DNA of 64,000 bases from Paenibacillus andongensis (GTDB taxonomy: Bacteria > Bacillota > Bacilli > Paenibacillales > NBRC-103111), in contig NZ_CP104467.1 of the NCBI RefSeq assembly GCF_025369935.1, positions 6,641,001 through 6,705,000 on the forward strand, in the 5' to 3' direction. This document shows positions 27,086 through 35,605 of this stretch, one piece after another. The notes below the pieces were generated by a model that saw only the letters and a list, made by a program, of their open reading frames with translations, ran no database searches and had not been told where the DNA came from. Each line of letters starts with the position of its first letter. Within the stretch, counting starts at the first letter, position 1. The position numbers and the translations under genes are program-made.

Positions 27086-28102
27086 CTAGCACTGATAAAA
27101 CCCACCGTACCCCATCTCCGTAATGTCGCTGCGCACGATGGCCTCGCCAGCGCAAATCCGCGGGAGCAGCACATCAAAGGACGTGTACGGGTCGTGCATC
27201 ACGCAACCCGGCAAGCCCATGATCGGCACATCGCCCAGATAGGCGATCATCAGCATCGAGCCCGGCAGCATCGGCGTGCCGTAGCTGACCACGCGGGCGC
27301 CGGCCTGCTTGATCGCACCCGGTGTGCGATCGTCCGGGTCCACGGACATGCCGCCCGTGACCAAAACCAGATCCACGCCCAGCGCTATCAGCGCGTGGAT
27401 CTCACCAACAATCGCTTCGCTGTCATCCGACACGAAGCGTTGGTCTACCACCTCGGAGCCGAGCTGCGCGACCTTCTCCTTCACGACCGGGCCGAATTTA
27501 TCCTTAATTCGGCCCTTGAAGACCTCACTGCCCGTCGTAATCACGCCGACGCGCAGCTTGCGAAACGGCTTCACCTCAAGCAAGGTGAAGCCCTCCTCAC
27601 GGCGAGCGGCAGCCAGGCGCTCGACCTCCACAACCTTCGCTTCGTCCACAATCAGCGGGATCACCCGCGTGCCGACCAGCGAAGCGCCTGCCTGAACGAC
27701 CGTGTTGCTGCGAATCGTCGACAACACGACCTCATCGATGGCGTTCACACTGTCGACGAACGCCTTATCGATCTTGACCAAGCCGTGAATCGCCGATTTC
27801 ACGTTCACTTTGCCCTCATGCGGCTCCGTCAGCGTGAGCCCATCCCCCGCGATCGCCTTCGCCATGCGCTGCGCAGCTTCATCCTCATGTAGGAAGCCAG
27901 GCTGCAGCTCCATCACATAAATATGCTCTTTGCCGATGCTCAGCAGCGCAGGAATATCGGCCTCCGTCACCTGATGGCCTTTGCGAAACAGGCGCCCTTT
28001 AAACTCGCCGGGCAGAATCTGCGTCAGATCATGCGGTAGAATCATGCCGATGGCATCCTCCACTTTGACCTCGCGCAGCATCGAGTCATGTTTAGCACTC
28101 AC
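27086..28102 (-). CDS. Molybdopterin-binding protein, MoeA/MoaB-like domain
   Basis: A 338-residue protein with a C-terminal molybdopterin-binding (MoCF_biosynth) fold at ~190-330: LRVGVITTGSEVFKGRI, then VLVTGGMSVDPDDRTPGAI and IMGLPGCVMHDPYTSFDVLL. The N-terminal ~170 residues are less conserved and do not match full MoeA domains, so it may be a MoeA-like or cofactor-sensing relative and not the molybdenum insertase itself. It starts with GTG at 28102, overlapping the moaB stop (GTGA), so the two are coupled. The region is notably GC-rich compared with its neighbours. Confidence 0.8.
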   Translation of the reverse strand: MSAKHDSMLREVKVEDAIGMILPHDLTQILPGEFKGRLFRKGHQVTEADIPALLSIGKEHIYVMELQPGFLHEDEAAQRMAKAIAGDGLTLTEPHEGKVNVKSAIHGLVKIDKAFVDSVNAIDEVVLSTIRSNTVVQAGASLVGTRVIPLIVDEAKVVEVERLAAARREEGFTLLEVKPFRKLRVGVITTGSEVFKGRIKDKFGPVVKEKVAQLGSEVVDQRFVSDDSEAIVGEIHALIALGVDLVLVTGGMSVDPDDRTPGAIKQAGARVVSYGTPMLPGSMLMIAYLGDVPIMGLPGCVMHDPYTSFDVLLPRICAGEAIVRSDITEMGYGGFYQC

Positions 28103-28590
28103 CCATGGTCACCTTCTTTGCCCGTCAGAATCCCGAGCGCATGCGGAAGCTGATCGATAATCGCCATCAGATTCTCCTGCACGCCCTTAGGACTGCCCGG
28201 CAAATTAATGATCAGCGTGCGCCCGCGAATGCCGGATACCGCTCTGGAAAGCATGGCTTTCCGCGTTTTTTGCATCGAAATCATTCGCATAGCTTCGGCA
28301 AACCCCGGTGCTACCCGATCAATGACATTGAGCGTTGCTTCCGGTGTCACATCTCGGGGGGCTAGTCCCGTTCCGCCAGTCGTTAAAATCAAATCTGCCT
28401 GATAATAATCCGTCATTTCTATTAATGAAGCCATGATTTCATCCATCTCATCCGGAACGACCCGGTATTCGATGATCTCGCCTTGAATTTCCTCTTCAAT
28501 CAGCTCGCGGATTACCTGAGCGCTAGTGTCTTCTCGTTCTCCTCGGTAACCGCGGTCACTGGCTGTCAAAATCGCAACTTTCCAGTGCAT
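28099..28590 (-). CDS. moaB: MoaB/Mog-type molybdopterin adenylyltransferase
   Basis: A 163-residue protein of the MogA/MoaB family, which adenylylates molybdopterin before molybdenum insertion. The family core is visible: AILTASDRGYRGEREDTSAQ, LILTTGGTGLAPRDVTPEAT, RAVSGIRGRTLIINLPGSPKG. Its length matches MoaB-type members. It lies between moaC and the molybdopterin-binding protein, and its stop overlaps the start of the latter. Confidence 0.9.
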   Translation of the reverse strand: MHWKVAILTASDRGYRGEREDTSAQVIRELIEEEIQGEIIEYRVVPDEMDEIMASLIEMTDYYQADLILTTGGTGLAPRDVTPEATLNVIDRVAPGFAEAMRMISMQKTRKAMLSRAVSGIRGRTLIINLPGSPKGVQENLMAIIDQLPHALGILTGKEGDHG

Positions 28591-28701
28591 CCTTCGTCAC
28601 CTCTCCCTTGTTAACTGAATGAGATAACCCCACTAACCTGAGTGATCGTCGACTTTCATTTCTATGAATAAAACTGCTTTATCTGTCTAGTCGCGTCACT
28701 G

Positions 28702-29190
28702 TCAACTATCTTGTCTGTGAAAATCCCCGTTTTTGCCGCCTGTTTTGAGGACAAGCAGCGTAGAGCTGATAATCATATCCTTCTCTACGGCTTTGCACAT
28801 GTCGTAGACGGTTAACGCGGCGGCGGATACGGCTGTTAAAGCCTCCATCTCAACGCCAGTCGGACCCGTCGTCCGGACAGTTGCTTCTATGTATAGTTCA
28901 TTGTTGCCATTATCAGCAAACTGAATATCAATACCCGTCAGCGCAATCGGATGGCACATCGGAATCCAGTCTGACGTTTTTTTGGCGGCCATGATGCCAG
29001 CCACTTGCGCAACGGCGAGGACGTCGCCTTTTTTCATTTTACCCTGCTTAATTAAATCAAGCGTCTCGCTCTTCATAATTAAAGTGGAACGTGCAGTAGC
29101 CGTACGCTTCGTTTCTGTTTTATCCGAAATGTCGACCATTCGTGCTCGTCCCTGCTCATTAAAATGGGTTAATGGGGAAGAATCGGGCAA
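28702..29190 (-). CDS. moaC: Cyclic pyranopterin monophosphate synthase
   Basis: Forms cyclic pyranopterin monophosphate, the first stable molybdopterin precursor, after MoaA. The family segments are complete: LTHFNEQGRARMVDISDKTETKRTA (split by the usual N-terminal loop), KKTSDWIPMCHPIAL, TGPTGVEMEALTAVSAAALTVYDMCKA, and EKDMIIS. The start is most likely the TTG at 29190, six bases after GAGGTG, giving 162 residues as in other MoaC. A longer frame from 29268 would overlap the cyclo-ligase gene. No moaA, moaD or moaE is present here. Confidence 0.93.
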   Translation of the reverse strand: MPDSSPLTHFNEQGRARMVDISDKTETKRTATARSTLIMKSETLDLIKQGKMKKGDVLAVAQVAGIMAAKKTSDWIPMCHPIALTGIDIQFADNGNNELYIEATVRTTGPTGVEMEALTAVSAAALTVYDMCKAVEKDMIISSTLLVLKTGGKNGDFHRQDS

Positions 29191-29206
29191 AGCACTCACC
29201 TCTATT

Positions 29207-29836
29207 TTAGGATTCGGTTTTGAAGACCATTTTGCTCTCGGTAACGATCCCGTCAACTCGGAAATCATGCCAGGAAGAAGGAACCGCAGGAATCAATTGA
29301 TTATCAAAAGCGGCCGCGACCGCAAATGGTCTCTTAAGCCCGCGCGCAGCAAATAACTGCATGAAGCGATCATAAAAACCGCCCCCATAGCCCAGTCTTC
29401 CGAAATCCAAATCAAAAGCAAGCCCTGGCACTAAGATCATAGATAAGGTGGACAAATCGTGCTCAATCGGCACCTCGCTGCGAGGTTCTCTGATGCCATA
29501 TGCCCCGCTCTCCACATCTTCATAGCTGCTTATGACATGCAAATTCATCGTCTTCGTATCTGCTACAACCTTCGGCACAAGCACACGAATTCCCTGCTGC
29601 CAACACCATTCCATCAGAGGGGCAACATCCGGCTCAGACCGAAAAGGCATATAACTCATGATCGTAGGCGGAGCGGACGTTTCATTCTGTCCATGCCCAA
29701 GAAGCCTATCGCTGCATAGTTTTTTCAATCTTTCATTTATACGCTGCTGCTTCTCTTCACGTTCTTCAGACATGATGGAGGAGCGCAGTTCTTCCATTTC
29801 TTTGCGTAATTCGATTTTCCGCTCTCGGATGTTCAT
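29207..29836 (-). CDS. 5-formyltetrahydrofolate cyclo-ligase
   Basis: A 209-residue enzyme that converts 5-formyl-THF to 5,10-methenyl-THF using ATP. The N-terminal RKEMEELRSSI helix, IMSYMPFRSEPDVAPLMEW, VLVPKV and the loop LVPGLAFDLDFGRLGYGGGFYDRF are diagnostic of the FAU1/YgfA family. It lies upstream of moaC on the same strand with a 16-bp gap, so folate and molybdopterin genes are probably co-transcribed; both pathways use pterins, but no direct link is known. 5-Formyl-THF accumulates in spores, which gives the enzyme a plausible role in germination. Confidence 0.92.
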   Translation of the reverse strand: MNIRERKIELRKEMEELRSSIMSEEREEKQQRINERLKKLCSDRLLGHGQNETSAPPTIMSYMPFRSEPDVAPLMEWCWQQGIRVLVPKVVADTKTMNLHVISSYEDVESGAYGIREPRSEVPIEHDLSTLSMILVPGLAFDLDFGRLGYGGGFYDRFMQLFAARGLKRPFAVAAAFDNQLIPAVPSSWHDFRVDGIVTESKMVFKTES

Positions 29837-29901
29837 ACTAGCTTCAGCCCTTCCCTAACGAGGAGTGGTTTCCCCCATTTTAACATAAACAAGGAAAAAA
29901 A

Positions 29902-30110
29902 CTATACTCGCACCGAAGACCCCAGTCGAATGAGCGTTATTACGGGAAAATGGTCCGAGAATATCGTCGGAATCGCCCATGAAGATTGGACATTCTTCCT
30001 ATTTGTAAAGATGTGATCAATCCTTTTTCCATCTACATATTTACTCTAGCATCTAAACCTTCACCGTGACGGATATTAAACGTCATAATCGTGAATGCTG
30101 CTGGGGCAAG
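29902..30110 (-). pseudogene. Remnant of an endonuclease/exonuclease/phosphatase-family gene
   Basis: Two pieces in different frames lie head to tail. From the ATG at 30086 the frame reads MTFNIRHGEGLDARV and stops, matching the N-terminal start of EEP-fold enzymes. In another frame, ending at the stop at 29902-29904, follow DGKRIDHIF and then SDHFPVITLI, which match their C-terminal RIDHIF...SDHFPV active-site region. The ~200 internal residues are missing. I read this as a gene collapsed by internal deletion; the original activity (nuclease or phosphatase-like) cannot be stated. Confidence 0.75.
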
Positions 30111-30299
30111 AACCTATAGCCTATATGCTTAGCATGCCTCAAAAGTACCATTTACCCATCCCCACCCATTCTGATCTATGCAAAATTAAGCATACGATGC
30201 CGCCTCGCATGGTGTATACTAGTGAATTGATGGGATATAAGAGAGCGAAAGCGCGGGCTAGATCAGGTCCTTTCATTAATAAGCAGGAGGTAGCAGCAG
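30111..30299. other. Intergenic region upstream of the ABC-F gene
   Basis: Contains the likely promoter of the ABC-F gene; TGTATACT near 30211 could be a -10 box without a strong -35. GGAGGT at 30286-30291 is the ribosome binding site. No other feature recognised. Confidence 0.4.
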
Positions 30300-32249
30300 A
30301 TGCTATTACAGGTTTCTAACATTTCCAAAAGCTATGGAGTACGTTCCGTACTCTCTAATATAACGCTTCAGATCGAAAACAGGGAACGGATCGGTTTAGT
30401 GGGCGTGAATGGTGCCGGTAAATCGACGCTGCTCCAAATTATTGCCGGCGAAATGTCCTATGACAGCGGCGACTTATTCAAGGCAAAGGAAACGAAAATC
30501 GGCTATTTGAAGCAAAATAGCGGACTACAAACAGATAAGTCTATCTGGAACGAGCTGCTCAGCGTGTTCAGTTCCTTGCTGGAAACGGAGCGAGAACTTC
30601 GTGAACTGGAAGCGTTAATGGCAGATCCTGAACTAATCTCGGACGAAAAAAAGTACGAAACCACGATGAATCGTTACGCACTGCGCTCCGAATGGTTCCG
30701 TGAGCATGGCGGCTACGAAATTGAAGCGAAAATCCGCGGTATTTTGCACGGGATGGGCTTCGGACAATTTTCTCCGGATACGTTAGTCCAAACGCTTAGC
30801 GGCGGTCAGAAAACAAGGCTTGCCCTTGCTAAAATGCTGCTCGAAGAGCCCGATCTGCTCATGCTCGATGAGCCTACGAACCATTTGGATATCTCGACAC
30901 TAACTTGGCTGGAAGGTTATTTACGCGGCTATCCAGGTGCTATTCTGGTCGTATCTCATGACCGTTTTTTTCTGGATGCTTTGGTGACTTCTATCTATGA
31001 GATTGAGCGAAATGCTTCCAAACGATATACCGGGAACTACTCCCGATTCATCGAGATTAAAGAAGCTAATTATGAGATTGAAATGAAGCAGTTCGAAAAG
31101 CAGCAGGATGAAATCGCCAAGCTGGAGGATTTTGTTCAGCGCAATATTGTGCGTGCATCGACGACGAAGAGAGCGCAGAGCCGCCGCAAGCAGCTGGAAA
31201 AAATGGATCGACTCGACAAGCCGATGGGGGATTTGAAGCGGGCTTCGTTTTCTTTTGAAATCGAGCAGACTTCCGGTAAGGAAGTGCTGCAGGTTGACCG
31301 TTTGGCGCTTTCCTATGATGGAAAGCACCGGCTGCTCGATGGCGTCTCCTTCCAGCTCCGTCGTTCGGAAACCGCCGCACTCATTGGACCTAACGGTGTA
31401 GGGAAATCCACCCTGCTCAAAACATTAATTGGTCAGCACAAACAAGACGCAGGCACCTTCAAATGGGGCGCTGGCGTCACGATTGGCTACTACGATCAGG
31501 AGCAAACCGGACTGACTCCGTCCAACAGTGTGTTGGAGGAAGTGTGGAACACGTATCCTCATTTGGAGGAAGCGCGGATTCGCACGGTGCTCGGAAACTT
31601 TCTTTTTAGCGGCGAAGATGTGTTCAAAAAAGTCGCGGCCTTAAGCGGCGGGGAAAAAGCCCGTGTAGCCTTAGCCAAGCTGATGCTGCAAAAAGCGAAT
31701 GTTTTGATCCTCGATGAGCCTACCAACCATTTGGATTTGTATAGCAAAGAGGTTTTGGAGTCGGCCTTGATGGATTACGAGGGCACTCTTCTCTTCATCT
31801 CCCATGACCGTTACTTCCTGAACAAGATGGCTGAGAGTATGCTGGATCTGCAAAAGGATGGGCTTACGAGCTATCTCGGTAACTACGACGATTATGTGGA
31901 GAAAAAGGCTGAGCTTGCCGAGATGGAAGCGAAGCGGCTGGCCAAAGAAGCGGAGAAGAAGGCCGCTGGAGGCAGCGGCTCGGTTGGAAAAAGTGAACCC
32001 GCCAGTGGTGGCGGGTACGAAGCAGACAAGCTGGCGAAGCGCGAAGAACGCAGCCGCCAGCGTAAGCTGGAGCAGCTCGAACTGGACATCGCCCGGCTGG
32101 AAGACGAAGTGTCCGCCTTGGAGGCGGAGCTTGCTGACCCAGCTGTGTACAATGACTATGTCCTCGTTCAGGAGAAGACCGCTGCCGTTGATGAACGGAA
32201 GGGTGCGCTCGCTGCTTGTTATGAGGAGTGGGAGCTTTTGTTGGCTTGA
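30300..32249 (+). CDS. ABC-F family ATPase (YdiF-like)
   Basis: A 649-residue soluble protein with two ABC ATPase domains and no membrane segment. Walker A motifs are GVNGAGKST (~40) and GPNGVGKST (~367). The signatures are LSGGQKTRLAL and LSGGEKARVAL, each followed by LDEPTNHLD. The linker around residues 240-300 (FEKQQDEIAKLEDFVQRN...TTKRAQSRRKQLEKM) is the P-site tRNA-interaction motif of ABC-F proteins, which act on the ribosome. The last ~100 residues form a charged coiled coil. The length matches B. subtilis YdiF. Roles in the family range from translation factor to antibiotic protection; the sequence alone does not settle this. Confidence 0.9.
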   Translation: MLLQVSNISKSYGVRSVLSNITLQIENRERIGLVGVNGAGKSTLLQIIAGEMSYDSGDLFKAKETKIGYLKQNSGLQTDKSIWNELLSVFSSLLETERELRELEALMADPELISDEKKYETTMNRYALRSEWFREHGGYEIEAKIRGILHGMGFGQFSPDTLVQTLSGGQKTRLALAKMLLEEPDLLMLDEPTNHLDISTLTWLEGYLRGYPGAILVVSHDRFFLDALVTSIYEIERNASKRYTGNYSRFIEIKEANYEIEMKQFEKQQDEIAKLEDFVQRNIVRASTTKRAQSRRKQLEKMDRLDKPMGDLKRASFSFEIEQTSGKEVLQVDRLALSYDGKHRLLDGVSFQLRRSETAALIGPNGVGKSTLLKTLIGQHKQDAGTFKWGAGVTIGYYDQEQTGLTPSNSVLEEVWNTYPHLEEARIRTVLGNFLFSGEDVFKKVAALSGGEKARVALAKLMLQKANVLILDEPTNHLDLYSKEVLESALMDYEGTLLFISHDRYFLNKMAESMLDLQKDGLTSYLGNYDDYVEKKAELAEMEAKRLAKEAEKKAAGGSGSVGKSEPASGGGYEADKLAKREERSRQRKLEQLELDIARLEDEVSALEAELADPAVYNDYVLVQEKTAAVDERKGALAACYEEWELLLA

Positions 32250-32254
32250 TAGTT

Positions 32255-32775
32255 TATCACTCAGCGGATCAATGCCTCAGAAGCAGGGGGTTTGTTGGAC
32301 TGAGAGCGCTGAATCGGGACCGTGAGGCAGCCTGAGAGGAACTAAAACGACTTCTCAGCTGGTCAATGCCTTAGTGGCGGGGTTTTTCTGAGATGAGAGC
32401 GCTGAATTCGACTTCTCAGATGCATTTCTGCTCGTGAGGCGGCCTGAGAGGATCTAAAACGACCTCTCAGCTGGTCAATGCCTCAGTGGCGGGGTTTTTC
32501 TGAGATGAGAGTGCTGAATTCGACTTCTCAGACGCATTTCTGCTCGTGAGGCGACCTGAGAGGAACTAAAACGACCTCTCAGCTGGTCAATGCCTCAGTG
32601 GCGAGGTTTTTCTAAGCTGAGAGCGCTGAACAGACGCATTTCTGCTCGCGAGGCGACCTGAGAGGAACTAAAACGACCTCTCAGCGGATTCATGTCCCTA
32701 TGAACGGAGATTTACCGCGGTGAGAGAGCTTATTTGTTTCTCTCAGACCCGTTTCTGCTCGCTCGCGAGGTTGCA
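32255..32775. repeat. 112-bp tandem repeat array (about four and a half units)
   Basis: Full units start with CCTGAGAGG at 32331, 32443 and 32555, each about 112 bp; the third lacks ten bases and is 102 bp. A diverged fourth begins at 32657 and a partial copy precedes at ~32255. Units A and B differ at only a handful of positions. Each unit carries CTGAGAGG-N11-CCTCTCAG, an 8-bp hairpin. The array fills the space between two convergent genes and has no open frame of its own. Confidence 0.88.
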
Positions 32776-32782
32776 CGAGAGA

Positions 32783-35242
32783 TCAAGAAGGACCACTCGC
32801 CTTAATCCATGCCTCGGAGGCGGTTTTTTCTGTATGCAGCTCCTTCAATCGCAGGAGCTGCATCGGTACAGCGACGAAAATGATCAACGTCGCTGCTGCA
32901 ACAATGCCGGAGTCGTTAAGCAGCAGCGCTGCGATGGCTCCGATCATATTGGCCGAGAACCCGTACATCCAGTACGGGTATTTGTGCTGCCACAAGCGAA
33001 GACGGCCGCGTGGACGGAGCACAAGGACAGCCATAACGATGAGGCTGGTGATGAGCACTTTGCTCCACACGGATGCACGAAGCAAGTGCACGTTCATCCG
33101 CAGCTTTCGCTCGATCAGCTGTCCGATCTGATCGAAGTGCCCGGCGTGCAGCGCGTGAAACGCACGCCCGACATGGCTCTCCCGCGCGAATGCCGCGGGA
33201 GAATCGGCGCTGTTGAGCAGCCACAGCGCCCCAAGCCCCAGCGCGAGCAGCGCCGACAGCAGGGCTGCGCCCCTGCCTAGGCGCAGCTCGCGCCAGCGTT
33301 CGCCGGCGAAGCACTGCGCGCCGGCTACGCCGAAGGCGACCGCGGCGCTCAAGGCGCCGCCCGCGTTCGCGCCGAGTGACGGTGCCGCCAGGCAGGCCGT
33401 CACGAGCAAGAACGCCCCGCACGCGAGCAGCGCGGCGGTAGGAGAAGCCGCCGCGACCCCGAGGCGAGGCGAAGTCTCCATCTCCCCGCTCCCTGCAAGG
33501 AGCGGGCCAATGCCCTCCAGCCCGCCGCCGCGCAGCGCGGGCTGCCCACCCCCATGACGGCGCTGCAAAGCCGCCGTCACGCCAAGTACGAGAGCGCCGA
33601 TCAGGACGCCCATGTACTCATTCCCGATGCCGTAATAGCGGGCGCCAATCATCGGATCATAACCCAGAATGGAATACTTCATGGCATGGGCCCCTGTACT
33701 GCCATCCAGCGTTATGATCAGCGCATTCCCAAGACCAAGCCAGATCATGGCTGTGGTTAAGCGGCATTTTTCCATAACAGCAGAAATAAACAGCGTGCAC
33801 ACCATAAAAATGGCAATCAGCACACGCATCGTCCCTTCGATCCCTATTTTCGTTGTCAGAGGAACAACCAACCAGCCCATTAACAGCATAACAGCAGGCG
33901 CCGTAAGCAGCGAGAAGAGCAGCGTACGCATACTCCTGCGCCAAGGCAATGCCTTTCCTTCGAGATATTCACGGTCTGCCAGTCTTTTTTTAATCCACAG
34001 ACCATACATCAAACTCAAGAGCAATACGAGCATTTCATAAGTAACAAAAGGATATAGCAGCAGCGGCCTACTACGGTAAATTATCTGCATGCTGCTTTGT
34101 TCCCTGACCAGTCCAGCAAGAGCTTCACTTTTCCCCATAGTGGATAAAGGAATGCCCATCAACCTACTCGGCACCGGGATGTTGAACTCTTTTAGCAGCG
34201 AACTTGTGAAATCTTGTGCCGTGACCACACCTTGCCTGCGAGTAGATTCCGAAACCAGAATTGCCCCTCTGCTGTCGGTCGTGTAATGAAGGATAGGAGA
34301 TAAATAGGCTTTGGCTTTAGCCGCTTCACTATTCACTTCCGGAGAGAAAATCCATAAGCTTTCCTCCTCCGTCATCCCTGCCACCACTTGACCTATCCAC
34401 TCATCCATCTCTTTCAAGATTTGACCTTTCAACTGCGAGAAACGTTCCTCCGTGTAATGCTCTTGATCCGAATATAGTCTGTACAAATCACCTAATTCGA
34501 TTAGTGTAATGCTAGGCCGCATCCTTTTTTCCCACAAAGAACGCAATTGTGCATAATTGGTACTAACGCCGTATGGTCTATCCACAGCCACAGTTACGGC
34601 ATCATCTCCGAGGGCACCTTTGTCCACAAAACCATTGGAATCAACCAGCATGAACGGACTGTAGCGCCGCAATTTCTTTTCTTCGATGCCTGACCTCTTC
34701 CCTAAATCACTGCTTCCAAGCACAGCGCGATAAACATCATACTCCTTCAACATTTCCCCTAGGATGCCTGTTCCATAACCTTGATTCTCATTAGCCCGCT
34801 GAAGCATCGTGATGTCAGGCACCAGCACAGAGTCAGCCTCAATCGGTCTATCTTCCCCACGACCTATGTAACGATTCATAAGTTCGGAAATATGAATGCC
34901 TTGCCTTGTTTCATTTGCTGTAAAAGCCTGCACTTCTGCGACTCCTACGGTAGGTGCTCCTACTCCCAACGAGACATACACATCTCTCATCGTTCGACTC
35001 GATGTGCGAATGTTCATAGCTCCAACTGCACTTAACTCCGTCAGTCGCCGTAAATGAGGGAGCTCCACAAGTTGATCGGGTCGGACCTCCATGAACGATA
35101 AACCCGGTATCGAAATCACCGTCACCTGCTTGGACTTTACTTTGCTGTGGATGGATGGATCGATTCCAGCTTCTACACTTGTGGACAACTCAAACATTAA
35201 CGTCAAGATACCCACAATTATGCCTGCTATTTTTAACTTCAA
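32783..35242 (-). CDS. Large membrane protein with phosphatase/sulfatase-like exterior domain
   Basis: An 819-residue protein. Residues 1-25 form a signal/anchor, followed by VISIPGLSFMEVRPDQL, which resembles the first strand and metal site of the alkaline-phosphatase superfamily, but Asp/Ser replacement residues make catalysis uncertain. Residues ~40-400 would be outside. From ~405 to the C-terminus about ten hydrophobic helices follow, ending with GFSANMIGAIAALLLNDSGIV. Residues ~560-710 are encoded by unusually GC-rich DNA (about 33130-33560) and are Ala/Gly/Leu/Arg-rich. The family appears conserved in Bacillales but I know no function. Its 3' end abuts the repeat array. Confidence 0.75.
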   Translation of the reverse strand: MKLKIAGIIVGILTLMFELSTSVEAGIDPSIHSKVKSKQVTVISIPGLSFMEVRPDQLVELPHLRRLTELSAVGAMNIRTSSRTMRDVYVSLGVGAPTVGVAEVQAFTANETRQGIHISELMNRYIGRGEDRPIEADSVLVPDITMLQRANENQGYGTGILGEMLKEYDVYRAVLGSSDLGKRSGIEEKKLRRYSPFMLVDSNGFVDKGALGDDAVTVAVDRPYGVSTNYAQLRSLWEKRMRPSITLIELGDLYRLYSDQEHYTEERFSQLKGQILKEMDEWIGQVVAGMTEEESLWIFSPEVNSEAAKAKAYLSPILHYTTDSRGAILVSESTRRQGVVTAQDFTSSLLKEFNIPVPSRLMGIPLSTMGKSEALAGLVREQSSMQIIYRSRPLLLYPFVTYEMLVLLLSLMYGLWIKKRLADREYLEGKALPWRRSMRTLLFSLLTAPAVMLLMGWLVVPLTTKIGIEGTMRVLIAIFMVCTLFISAVMEKCRLTTAMIWLGLGNALIITLDGSTGAHAMKYSILGYDPMIGARYYGIGNEYMGVLIGALVLGVTAALQRRHGGGQPALRGGGLEGIGPLLAGSGEMETSPRLGVAAASPTAALLACGAFLLVTACLAAPSLGANAGGALSAAVAFGVAGAQCFAGERWRELRLGRGAALLSALLALGLGALWLLNSADSPAAFARESHVGRAFHALHAGHFDQIGQLIERKLRMNVHLLRASVWSKVLITSLIVMAVLVLRPRGRLRLWQHKYPYWMYGFSANMIGAIAALLLNDSGIVAAATLIIFVAVPMQLLRLKELHTEKTASEAWIKASGPS

Positions 35243-35349
35243 GTGTATTCACCCACTGTTTTTGCTTTTAGCATTTTCATCCAAGTGAAAAGCTATCCAC
35301 TGCCGGATTGTTTCGACAATTTAAACGGGATGATTTTAGGCCCAATAAC

Positions 35350-35545
35350 TTATCCACATCGTTATCCACAAAAAAAGAGAGGCAAAATTCGCCTCCCTCT
35401 GCACTTTTCCTTCGTTTTCCACAATCTTATCCACATTATCCACAAAAACTTGTGAAAAAGTTATTCTTCTCAGCCTTCTTTTAAAATCGTTGGTAACCGT
35501 GGGTTTGCTCTAGTTATACACATTGTACACAGGGTCTGTGAATAA
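35350..35545. promoter_or_regulatory. Cluster of DnaA boxes (TTATNCACA)
   Basis: Perfect TTATCCACA occurs at 35350, 35362, 35427 and 35436 on the plus strand, the last two directly adjacent. TTATACACA lies at 35514, and TTATTCACA at 35537-35545 on the minus strand. One-mismatch copies (TTTTCCACA at 35415, CTATCCACT near 35293) flank them. DnaA binding at clusters outside oriC is established in B. subtilis; neither dnaA nor dnaN is nearby, so this is not oriC. Confidence 0.75.
35370..35398 (-). terminator. Terminator of leuA
   Basis: On the minus strand GAGGC-GAATTTT-GCCTC sits in a longer imperfect stem (AGAGGGAGGC...GCCTCTCT) followed by TTTTTT. Confidence 0.7.
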
Positions 35546-35605
35546 CTTTGCACACAAGCTGTGTATATATCTAAGTTTTCTTACAATTTGAGATCGTCTG
35601 CTTGT

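Larger units (their letters stand above)
35243..35605. other. Intergenic region with DnaA-box cluster
   Basis: This 363-bp region separates leuA from the membrane-protein gene, both on the minus strand. It holds the leuA terminator and six matches to the DnaA box, listed separately. It also contains the promoter region of the membrane-protein gene. Confidence 0.7.

Noticed and set aside
32255..32775. CRISPR array
   Set aside because: The 112-bp units are repeated nearly whole, without unique spacers of constant size, and no cas genes are near.
33213..33557. GC-rich segment as a horizontally acquired island
   Set aside because: It lies inside one continuous frame, without mobile-element genes or repeats at its edges; reported only as a compositional feature of that gene.
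35350..35545. Chromosomal replication origin
   Set aside because: DnaA boxes are present, but dnaA, dnaN and rpmH are absent and the flanking genes are leuA and a membrane protein.
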